DNA from: an uncultured Altererythrobacter sp.
GTDB taxonomy: Bacteria; Pseudomonadota; Alphaproteobacteria; Sphingomonadales; Sphingomonadaceae
Length of the DNA: 23,944 bases
NCBI GenBank assembly: GCA_946886565.1
Contig: CAMPIX010000027.1
Span: 1-23,944 of the forward strand
Direction: 5' to 3'
Under the pieces are notes generated by a model. That model was not told the origin of the DNA and made no database searches. It saw only the letters and a program-made list of their open reading frames with translations. The stretch's first letter is position 1, and the number at the start of each line of letters is the position of its first letter. This document shows positions 1 to 5,645 of the stretch, in pieces. The position numbers and the translations under genes were made by a program.

Positions 1-34
1 TTTCGGAGGCGGCGGCGCCTCCGGGGGGTGGTAG
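1..34 (+). CDS. C-terminal end of a TPM-domain (YgcG-like) protein, partial
   Basis: Only the last ten codons and a TAG stop at 32-34 are present; the frame starts at base 2 and reads FGGGGASGGW. A glycine-rich tail ending in SGGW is typical of the membrane-anchored TPM-domain (YgcG/TPM_phosphatase) family. The next gene starts three bases after the stop and encodes a second TPM-like protein, which supports a tandem operon of two paralogues. The identification rests on the tail and the neighbour only; the catalytic domain lies outside the window. Confidence 0.6.
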   Translation, partial: FGGGGASGGW

Positions 35-37
35 GCG

Positions 38-712
38 ATGGCATATCTGACAGCCGACCAGCACAAGGTCGTCAGCCAGGCCGTAGCGGCGGCCGAGCTG
101 GAGACCTCGGGTGAAATCGTCACCGTGCTCGCCGACCGCTCGGACGGCTACAGCGACATCGCGCTATTGTGGGCGATCGCCGCCGCGTTCACCGCGATGA
201 GCGTGGTAGCCCTGTTCCCCGAGTTTTTCCTCGCGAAGCTCGACTGGATCCTGGGTGGCTGGACGCACGAATGGAGCGCGGGCGAGCTGTTCGGAATGCT
301 GACTGGGCTCGGCCTGCTCAAGTTCGCGGGCGTCTGGGTGATCCAGCTGTGGCAGCCGCTCAAGTTTGCGCTCGTGCCGGGGCCGGTCAAGAGCGCGCGC
401 GCGCACGACAAGGCCGTTGCGCTGTTCAAGGTCGGGGCCGAGCGGCGGACGCATGGGCGCACCGGGGTGCTGATCTATCTCTCGATGCGCGAGCACCGCG
501 CCGAGATCGTCGCCGACCAGCCGATCGCCGAGAAGGTCCCGGCCGAAGTCTGGGGCGCGGCGATGGCGGACATGCTGATCGAGATCAAACAGGGCCGCAT
601 CGCAGAGGGGATGGCCGCGGGCGTGCGCGACGTCGCCATGATCCTGGCCGAACATTTCCCGCGCGCCGCCGACGACCGGAACGAGCTGCCCGACCGGCTG
701 ATCGAGGTTTAG
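38..712 (+). CDS. TPM domain-containing membrane protein
   Basis: 224 residues. The N-terminus, with KVVSQAVAAAELETSGEIV near residues 10-28, resembles the start of the TPM domain. Two hydrophobic segments follow (about 42-65 and 84-104). The remainder of the TPM-like fold is carried after them, including HDKAVALF near 122 and GVLIYLSMREHRAEIVAD near 142-159. This matches the second member of paired TPM-domain genes in Proteobacteria, in which the membrane helices interrupt the domain. The ATG lies three bases after the stop of the preceding TPM gene, so the two are probably cotranscribed. TPM proteins have been linked to phosphatase activity and to membrane-protein assembly or repair; no substrate can be assigned here. 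Family call good, function open. Confidence 0.75.
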   Translation: MAYLTADQHKVVSQAVAAAELETSGEIVTVLADRSDGYSDIALLWAIAAAFTAMSVVALFPEFFLAKLDWILGGWTHEWSAGELFGMLTGLGLLKFAGVWVIQLWQPLKFALVPGPVKSARAHDKAVALFKVGAERRTHGRTGVLIYLSMREHRAEIVADQPIAEKVPAEVWGAAMADMLIEIKQGRIAEGMAAGVRDVAMILAEHFPRAADDRNELPDRLIEV

Positions 713-747
713 GGTCTCGCCCTAGCTTTCAGATACCATCCCTTGAC

Positions 748-838
748 CCGTTCGCCCTGAGCTTGTCGAAGGGCCGTTCTTCACTTGACGCGCAACGCCG
801 AGGAAAAAGCGGTGCTTCGACAAGCTCAGCACGAACGG
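748..838. repeat. Inverted pair of REP-like hairpins (GAGCTTGTCGA core)
   Basis: Two 28-base arms, 748-775 and 811-838, are inverted copies of each other with four differences. Each arm is itself a hairpin: GCCCT-N11-AGGGC on the left and GTGCT-N11-AGCAC on the right. The 11-base interior is identical between the arms in opposite orientation (GAGCTTGTCGA / TCGACAAGCTC). The four differences all fall in the short stems and are compensatory, so base pairing is kept within each arm. This is the layout of REP/BIME elements. It lies between the TPM gene and the NUDIX gene, and its last base is only nine bases before the NUDIX ATG. A third copy of the core is at 3873-3893. Confidence 0.8.
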
Positions 839-847
839 AATTTCTGA

Positions 848-1381
848 ATGGATACCGACCAGCCCGAGCAGGTCGTCTGGCAGGGCGAGTACATCGTCGC
901 CAAGACCCGCGGCCGGTGGGAATACGTCTCGCGCGCCCGCGGCATTCGCGCCGCGGTGATCCTTGCGGTGGAGGACGGACATGTGTTGCTCGTCGAACAA
1001 TACCGCGTCCCGCTCGGCCGGGTCTGTCTCGAGCTGCCCGCGGGGCTGATCGGCGACGACGACGGCAGCGAGGGCGAGGCGGCCGAAGCCGCGGCGGTGC
1101 GCGAGCTCGAGGAAGAGACCGGCTACACCGTCGCGCAGATGGACGATCTCGGCGAGTTCCAGTCCTCGCCCGGCATGGTCAGCGAGAGCTTCACCCTGCT
1201 CCGCGCGCGCGGGCTGACGAAAGTCGGCGACGGCGGCGGCACCGAGAGCGAGGACATCACCGTCCACCGCGTGGCGCTCTCTGCCCTTGCCGAATTCGTT
1301 GCGCAGCGCCGCGCGCTCGGCCATGCCGTCGACGTGCGGATCGCCATGCTGCTGGCGGCCGGTTTCATCGCGGAGGGCTGA
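848..1381 (+). CDS. NUDIX hydrolase, ADP-ribose pyrophosphatase type
   Basis: 177 residues, predicted cytoplasmic. It carries a NUDIX box with the core RELEEETGY at residues 85-93, preceded by LELPAGL at about 61-67. The glycine-rich entry to the box has a short acidic insertion (GDDDGSEGE) compared with the minimal GX5EX7REUXEEXGU pattern. The N-terminal [13 protein letters not shown] (46-58) is typical of the NudF/ADP-ribose diphosphatase branch, which cleaves ADP-ribose to AMP and ribose 5-phosphate. Substrate preference is inferred from family. The stop is followed two bases later by the SDR ATG, so the two genes are probably cotranscribed. No clear Shine-Dalgarno sequence precedes the ATG; the REP-like pair ends nine bases upstream. 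Confidence 0.85.
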   Translation: MDTDQPEQVVWQGEYIVAKTRGRWEYVSRARGIRAAVILAVEDGHVLLVEQYRVPLGRVCLELPAGLIGDDDGSEGEAAEAAAVRELEEETGYTVAQMDDLGEFQSSPGMVSESFTLLRARGLTKVGDGGGTESEDITVHRVALSALAEFVAQRRALGHAVDVRIAMLLAAGFIAEG

Positions 1382-1383
1382 AC

Positions 1384-2166
1384 ATGGCAGGCAGATGCGC
1401 GGGCAAGCTGGCGCTGGTGACGGGCGCGGCGCAGGGTCTCGGCGCGGCGCACGCGCGGCGGCTGGCGGAGGAAGGCGCGCGCGTGCTCTGCACCGACGTC
1501 AACGGCGGCGGCGCGGCCACCACGGCCGAGGCGATCAACCACCGCTTCGGCAGCGGCACCGCGTTCGCGTTCGAACACGACGTCACCAACGCCGGCGATT
1601 GGGAGGCGGCGGTCGAGGCCGCGCGCGAACACCTCGGCGGGCTCAACGTGCTGGTCAACAACGCCGGGATCGGCGTCGGCGGCAATATCGAGACCTGCGG
1701 GTTCGAGGACTGGAAGCGCTGCTTCGCGGTCAACGTCGATTCGATCTTCCACGGCTGCCAGAAGGCGCTGCCGCTGATGCGCGAGCACGCGCCGGGCTCG
1801 ATCGTCAATATAAGCTCCATCGCCGGGCTGATCGCGAGCGACACGATGCCGGCCTATAACTCGAGCAAGGCGGCGGTGTGGATGCTGACCAAGTCGATCG
1901 CGCTGCACTGTGCGAAGAACAACATGGGCATCCGCTGCAATTCGGTGCACCCCACGTTCGTCGACACGCCGATCCTCGACGGGACGGCGCGCAATCACAA
2001 CCTCGACAAGAATGTTCTGCTGGAGAAGCTGGCGCGGCAGATCCCGCTCAAATTTGTCGGCGAACCCGACGATATCGCCAACGCCGTGGTCTATCTGGCG
2101 AGCGACGAAAGCCGCTTCATGACCGGGGCGGAGCTCAAGCTCGACGGCGGGATTTCGGCGATGTGA
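1384..2166 (+). CDS. SDR family NAD(P)-dependent oxidoreductase
   Basis: 260 residues, the usual length of a classical short-chain dehydrogenase. Visible motifs are the cofactor loop TGAAQGLG (13-20), an Asp at the end of beta-2 (D38), which favours NAD(H), NNAG (92-95), structural N117, and the catalytic set S145, Y158 and K162 (YNSSK). The C-terminus ends FMTGAELKLDGGISAM, as in many 3-hydroxysteroid or 3-oxoacyl-ACP-like reductases. The physiological substrate cannot be told. The ATG is two bases after the NUDIX stop. A strong hairpin terminator follows at 2172-2201. Confidence 0.9.
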   Translation: MAGRCAGKLALVTGAAQGLGAAHARRLAEEGARVLCTDVNGGGAATTAEAINHRFGSGTAFAFEHDVTNAGDWEAAVEAAREHLGGLNVLVNNAGIGVGGNIETCGFEDWKRCFAVNVDSIFHGCQKALPLMREHAPGSIVNISSIAGLIASDTMPAYNSSKAAVWMLTKSIALHCAKNNMGIRCNSVHPTFVDTPILDGTARNHNLDKNVLLEKLARQIPLKFVGEPDDIANAVVYLASDESRFMTGAELKLDGGISAM

Positions 2167-2171
2167 CGTGA

Positions 2172-2201
2172 AAGGGACGCGGCTGTTGCCCCGCGTCCCT
2201 T
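2172..2201. terminator. Bidirectional hairpin terminator between SDR gene and pspC
   Basis: A perfect 11-bp stem (2172-2182 with 2191-2201) closes an 8-base loop. It lies six bases after the SDR stop, and its right arm touches the stop codon of the opposing pspC gene (2201-2203). No long U-tract follows on either strand, so efficiency is uncertain, but the convergent placement supports a shared terminator. Confidence 0.7.
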
Positions 2202-2416
2202 CAGTCGGCGATCAGCGCGATCGCGAGGTAGACCAGGATCAGCGATCCGAACCCGATCAGCGTGCCGGCGACGAAGCCGACGCGGACCCAGGTAGGGTTG
2301 ACCCCGAAGTAGTTGGCGATCCCGCCGCAGACGCCGAGCAGCTTGCCATCGGCCTTCGCGAGGCGGAAGCTGCGGCTCGGCGTCACAACCGGGCGGCTGG
2401 GGTCGAAACGGCTCAT
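2201..2416 (-). CDS. PspC domain-containing protein
   Basis: 71 residues. The region from about residue 17 to the C-terminus is a PspC domain: FRLAKADGKLLGVCGGIANYFGVNPTWVR cut here to its marks GVCGGIA and VNPTWVR, then one strongly hydrophobic helix (about 47-69). PspC is an inner-membrane component of the phage-shock envelope-stress response. The first 16 residues are polar and probably cytoplasmic. The ATG overlaps the stop of a 39-residue upstream gene (ATGA), pointing to translational coupling. No pspA or pspB lies in the window, so its role here could be as a stand-alone membrane stress protein. Confidence 0.85.
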   Translation of the reverse strand: MSRFDPSRPVVTPSRSFRLAKADGKLLGVCGGIANYFGVNPTWVRVGFVAGTLIGFGSLILVYLAIALIAD

Positions 2417-2532
2417 GCCAGGATACCGGCGGGGCTGGCGGGGACGATCGCGGCGGCGAAGAACACGGCCGAGACGGCGAAGGCGGAGACGGCGGCGAGG
2501 ACGCGGCTGCTCATTTCGTTGAACGCGTGCAT
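2413..2532 (-). CDS. Small single-pass membrane peptide upstream of pspC
   Basis: 39 residues: MHAFNEMSSR, then a hydrophobic stretch (about 11-30) and a short tail ending PAGILA. A strong ribosome-binding site, AGGAAGGGA, lies upstream of the ATG at 2532, and the stop overlaps the pspC ATG by four bases. Good initiation signals plus coupling argue for a real gene despite its size. A second possible start is M7. I do not recognise the family; by position it could modulate PspC or simply set its translation rate. Confidence 0.6.
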   Translation of the reverse strand: MHAFNEMSSRVLAAVSAFAVSAVFFAAAIVPASPAGILA

Positions 2533-2590
2533 GATAACTTTTCCCTTCCTTTGTGCTGTCCGAGGGGCGGTCCCGCGAACATCAAATGCT

Positions 2591-2608
2591 TTGCACGGCG
2601 TGTGCCAA
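2591..2608 (-). promoter_or_regulatory. Candidate sigma-54 (-24/-12) promoter for the 39-aa ORF-pspC operon
   Basis: On the minus strand the sequence is TTGGCACACGCCGTGCAA. It has the perfect -24 block TGGCAC and GG-N10-GC spacing; the -12 block is GTGC where the consensus is TTGC. The predicted start of transcription is near 2581, about 50 bases before the small ORF. Classical psp operons are sigma-54/PspF controlled, which makes the match more credible, but neither rpoN nor pspF is in view. Confidence 0.35.
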
Positions 2609-2652
2609 TTCCGGAAAACGGCGGAATTTCGCCATTTCGTCAGACGTCGGAT

Positions 2653-2669
2653 GTGAACGCCCCGTTCAC
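2653..2669. repeat. Short perfect inverted repeat between pspC operon and recF
   Basis: GTGAACG-CCC-CGTTCAC, with 7-bp arms and a 3-base centre, lies in the 228-bp divergent intergenic region 2533-2760. It could be a dyad operator for recF or for the pspC operon. It does not match the GTTC-N7-GTTC pattern of the alphaproteobacterial LexA box. Function unknown. Confidence 0.4.
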
Positions 2670-2760
2670 CGATGCGAAAGGTTGGGATTTTTCCCCACTT
2701 GTCAGGATCGGCAGATTCCCGTGGCCTCGCCCGGGTGCGGCCGCTATCGCGCGCGCTCCG

Positions 2761-3843
2761 ATGGCGCTCGACCTGATCTCGCTCTCCGACTTCCGCAATC
2801 ACGCGGGCAGCGAGCTGTCCGGAACCGCGCGGTTCAATCTGCTGACCGGCGAGAACGGCGCGGGCAAGACCAACGTGCTAGAGGCGCTCTCGCTGTTCGC
2901 GCCCGGCCGCGGGCTGCGTCGCGCGCAGCTCGCCGAGCTGGCGCGCGGCGACGGAGCAGGCGGGTTCGCGGTCGGCGCTACTCTGATCACAGGCGACGGC
3001 GAGCCGGTCCGGCTCGGCACGTTCGCGCGCGCCGAGCGGCCGTCGCGGCGGCTGGTTCAGGTCAACGGCGCGGAAGCCAGCGCTTCGAGCTTGAGCGAAT
3101 GGCTCGCGGTGAGCTGGCTGACCCCGGCGATGGACCGGCTCTTCGCCGACAGCGCGGGCAACCGGCGACGCTTCGTCGACCGCATGGCGCTCGCGCTCGA
3201 CCCGGGCCACGCGCGCAACGCCACCCGCTACGAGGCCGCCTTGCGCGAACGCAACCGCCTGCTGGCGGGTGACGCGGCCCCCGATCCCGTCTGGCTCGAC
3301 GGGGTCGAGCGCCACCTCGCGCAATACGGCAGCGCGCTCGCACGGGGCCGCGCGCGGACGATCGCGGCGGTCGCCGAAGCATTGGCCGAGCTGCCCGACG
3401 AGCCCTTCGCCCGCCCCGCCCTCGCCTACGCCGCCGGAGGCCCTGCCGAACAACCCGGCCTCGCCGCCGCGCTGCGCGAAGGCCGCCGCCGGGACCGGCA
3501 GGCGGCGCGCACGCTCGTCGGCCCGCACCGCGACGATCTCGAGGTTACGATGGCCGGCAAAGCCGCGCCCGCGGCGCTCTGCTCGACCGGCGAGCAGAAG
3601 GCGATGCTGATCGCGATCACCCTCGCCCACGCCGAGCTTGCGGCGAAAGGCCGGCCGGGCCTGCTGCTGCTCGACGAGGTCGCGGCGCATCTCGATCCCC
3701 TGCGCCGCGAGGCGCTGTTCGCCCGGCTGCGCACCGGCGGCGCGCAAGTCTGGCTGACGGGGACCGAGCGCGCGCCCTTCGCCGCGATCGAAGGCGAGGC
3801 GGCGATATGGGAAGTTAGCGCGGGGGCGGTCGAGCGCTGTTAA
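2761..3843 (+). CDS. recF: DNA replication/repair protein RecF
   Basis: 360 residues, SMC-like ABC ATPase that helps load RecA at single-strand gaps. Motifs: N-terminal LSDFRNH (8-14), Walker A GENGAGKT (30-37), signature STGEQKAML (275-283), Walker B LLLLDE (301-306) followed by VAAHLD. The order and spacing match RecF. The reading frame is open upstream to 2527, but ATG 2761 gives the standard family start (MALDLISLSDFRN). There is no convincing Shine-Dalgarno sequence before it. It is not next to dnaA/dnaN here, as is common in alphaproteobacteria. A palindromic repeat follows immediately after the stop. Confidence 0.93.
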   Translation: MALDLISLSDFRNHAGSELSGTARFNLLTGENGAGKTNVLEALSLFAPGRGLRRAQLAELARGDGAGGFAVGATLITGDGEPVRLGTFARAERPSRRLVQVNGAEASASSLSEWLAVSWLTPAMDRLFADSAGNRRRFVDRMALALDPGHARNATRYEAALRERNRLLAGDAAPDPVWLDGVERHLAQYGSALARGRARTIAAVAEALAELPDEPFARPALAYAAGGPAEQPGLAAALREGRRRDRQAARTLVGPHRDDLEVTMAGKAAPAALCSTGEQKAMLIAITLAHAELAAKGRPGLLLLDEVAAHLDPLRREALFARLRTGGAQVWLTGTERAPFAAIEGEAAIWEVSAGAVERC

Positions 3844-4005
3844 TCCTCCCCCACCGGGGAAGGGGGACCGCCGCTCTGAGCCTGTCGAAGGGCGGGGGTG
3901 GAGGGGCACAGGCGGAGGCTCAAGAGGGCGGGGTCGTGAGCAGCCGCCCGTGCCCCTCCACCCCGACGCTGCGCGTCGCGGTCCCCCTCCGCGTGCCGGG
4001 GAGGA
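3844..4005. repeat. Nested inverted repeat between convergent recF and esterase genes
   Basis: The whole 162-bp gap is a nested palindrome. Outer arms 3844-3870 and 3979-4005 share TCCTCCCC and AGGGGGACCG blocks in inverted order. Inner arms 3895-3909 and 3950-3964 (GGGGTGGAGGGGCAC) are a perfect 15-bp match around a 40-base loop. A copy of the GAGCTTGTCGA-type hairpin sits in the left half. Folded RNA from either strand would be very stable, so it may end transcription of both genes. The composition suggests a mobile intergenic repeat rather than a unique sequence. Confidence 0.75.
3873..3893. repeat. Third copy of REP-like hairpin
   Basis: GCTCT, an 11-base interior, and AGGGC: the interior GAGCCTGTCGA differs by one base from the core found at 748-838, and the stem has one G-T wobble. 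It is embedded in the larger palindrome downstream of recF. Confidence 0.6.
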
Positions 4006-4704
4006 CTACTCTTCCGGCAGCGCCTCAACCACTTCGTCCACCGTCGCGCCGACGAGCGTCTCGATCCCCTCGGCGGTGGGGTGGATGCGGTCGGGCTGGA
4101 TCAGTTGCGGCTTGTCGTAGATCGACTGGAGGAAGAACGGCACCAGCTCGGCCCCGTACTCCTCCGCCAGCGCCGGATAGAGCGCGTCGAACTCGGCCTG
4201 GAACTCGGGCCCGTAATTGGGCGGCGAGCGCATGCCCATCAGCAGCACCGGAATGTCGCGCTCGGCGAGGATGTCGAGCATACTCGCGAGGTTCGCCCTG
4301 GTCTCCTCGGGCGAGAGGCCGCGCAGCAGGTCGTTGCCGCCCAGCTCGAGGATCACCAGATCGGGCGCCCGCTCCTGCGCGTCGAGCGTGAACGCCAGCC
4401 GCTGGAGCCCCGCCGCGGTCGTGTCGCCCGAAACGCCGGCATTGGCGACCCGCGCGTCGATCCCCTGCGCGCGCAAGGCGTCCTCGAGCTGCGCCGGATA
4501 GCTCTCGCCGTCTTCCACATTGTAACCCGCGAACAGGCTGTTGCCGAACGCGAGAATGCGCCGCTCGGGCCCGGTCACCGGCGCTGCTTCGGCCGCCGCG
4601 CTCTCGCTCGGCGCGGGTTCGGCCGCCCGTTCGCTTTGGGGCGCCGGGCTCCCGCAACTGGCGAGCGCGAAGGCGGCGAGGATCGACGGAAGTATGAGAC
4701 GCAT
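4006..4704 (-). CDS. TesA-like SGNH/GDSL esterase, lipoprotein
   Basis: 232 residues. The start at 4704 is chosen because AAGGAG lies eight bases upstream and it gives a clean lipoprotein signal, MRLILPSILAAFALASC, with the lipobox cysteine at 17. A Ser/Ala/Pro/Glu-rich linker precedes the catalytic domain. SGNH blocks: FGNSLFAGYN (Asp of GDSL replaced by Asn), NAGVSGDTTAAGL, LGGNDLLRG and the Asp-His pair in DRIHPT near the C-terminus. It is therefore an arylesterase/thioesterase-like hydrolase, probably anchored to a periplasm-facing membrane. It is divergent from the YbbA-like ABC gene 47 bp away, matching the tesA-ybbA-ybbP association known from enterobacteria. Confidence 0.85.
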   Translation of the reverse strand: MRLILPSILAAFALASCGSPAPQSERAAEPAPSESAAAEAAPVTGPERRILAFGNSLFAGYNVEDGESYPAQLEDALRAQGIDARVANAGVSGDTTAAGLQRLAFTLDAQERAPDLVILELGGNDLLRGLSPEETRANLASMLDILAERDIPVLLMGMRSPPNYGPEFQAEFDALYPALAEEYGAELVPFFLQSIYDKPQLIQPDRIHPTAEGIETLVGATVDEVVEALPEE

Positions 4705-4751
4705 CGGCGAGGCTCCTTGTTCGCCGCGCCTGCCTATGCCATCGCAGCCGC

Positions 4752-5441
4752 GTGACAAGCCCCCCTCTCGCGATTTCCGCCCGCAACCTCACCCTCACCC
4801 TCGGCCAGACCGGCGCTCCGGTGGAGATTCTGCGCGGAATCGACCTCGACGTGGCACAGGGCGAGGTTCTTGCGCTGCTCGGCCCATCGGGTTCCGGGAA
4901 GAGCTCGCTGATGGCGGTGCTCTCGGGCCTCGAACGCGCGAGCGGCGGGAGCCTGCGCGTCGGCGAGCAGGATTTCACCGCGCTCGACGAAGATGCGCTG
5001 GCGCTCGCGCGGCGCGGGCACATCGGCATCGTGCTCCAGGCGTTCCATCTCCTGCCGACGATGACCGCGCTGGAGAACGTCGCCACCCCGCTCGAGCTCG
5101 CGGGCGAGAGCGACGTGCGGGCCCGCGCGCGGGCCGAGCTCGAGGCGGTCGGCCTCGGCCACCGGCTCGATCACTATCCGCAGCAGCTGTCGGGCGGCGA
5201 GCAGCAGCGCGTCGCCATCGCCCGCGCGATCGCCCCGCGCCCCTCGCTGATCTTCGCCGACGAGCCCACCGGCAACCTCGACGTCGTAACCGGACACGGG
5301 ATCATCGACCTCCTCTTCGCCCGCCGCGCCGAGACCGGCGCCACGCTGCTCGTGATCACCCACGATCCCGAACTGGCGGAACGTTGCGAGCGCGTGGTCA
5401 CCCTCGAAGACGGCCGCATCGCGAGCGACCGCCGTGGGTGA
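4752..5441 (+). CDS. ybbA: YbbA-like ABC transporter ATP-binding protein
   Basis: 229 residues, GTG start. Motifs: Walker A GPSGSGKS (44-51), Q-loop Q96, signature LSGGE (146-150), Walker B LIFADE (166-171) and the switch His in VITHD. It belongs to the MacB/LolD/YbbA group, whose ATPase pairs with an FtsX-like permease. The partner is the 835-residue permease downstream. The divergent TesA-like esterase supports the YbbA rather than the LolD assignment. Predicted role: powering extraction or movement of a hydrophobic envelope substrate. The initiation region has no good Shine-Dalgarno sequence. A 204-bp repeat separates it from its permease. Confidence 0.85.
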   Translation: MTSPPLAISARNLTLTLGQTGAPVEILRGIDLDVAQGEVLALLGPSGSGKSSLMAVLSGLERASGGSLRVGEQDFTALDEDALALARRGHIGIVLQAFHLLPTMTALENVATPLELAGESDVRARARAELEAVGLGHRLDHYPQQLSGGEQQRVAIARAIAPRPSLIFADEPTGNLDVVTGHGIIDLLFARRAETGATLLVITHDPELAERCERVVTLEDGRIASDRRG

Positions 5442-5645
5442 GTTTGCTTCACGCCTGGGGGCGCGTCCTTCGAGACGCAGCTTCGAGACGCCGCTTCGCG
5501 GCTCCTCAGCCGCTCCTCAGGATGAGCGGGGTAGCTACAAATCCGCTCATCCTGAGGAGGGATTGAGCGAAGGGCCACAGGCCCGTAGTCGAAAGCCCGT
5601 CTCGAAGGACGCGTCTCCGCGTGAATCCCATACACGAGCCGCGAA
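5442..5645. repeat. Palindromic repeat inside the ybbA-ybbP operon
   Basis: The gap contains two nested perfect inverted repeats: 5462-5477 with 5598-5613 (16 bp) and 5513-5529 with 5543-5559 (17 bp, 13-base loop). The inner one carries the motif ATCCTGAGGAG. A reading frame from 5434 to 5649 spans the region but looks like a by-product of the repeat. Genes on either side are expected to be cotranscribed, so the element may form a strong RNA hairpin that lowers or stabilises permease expression. Confidence 0.75.

Noticed and set aside
169..2166. Very long plus-strand reading frame crossing the TPM, NUDIX and SDR genes
   Set aside because: Its first part is Arg/Gly/Ala-rich out-of-frame translation typical of GC-rich DNA; only the last 260 codons (the SDR gene from 1384) have family motifs.
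2533..2760. EcfG promoter for the pspC operon
   Set aside because: GGAAT is present on the minus strand but no GTT at 16-17 bases; the overlapping sigma-54-like pattern fits better.
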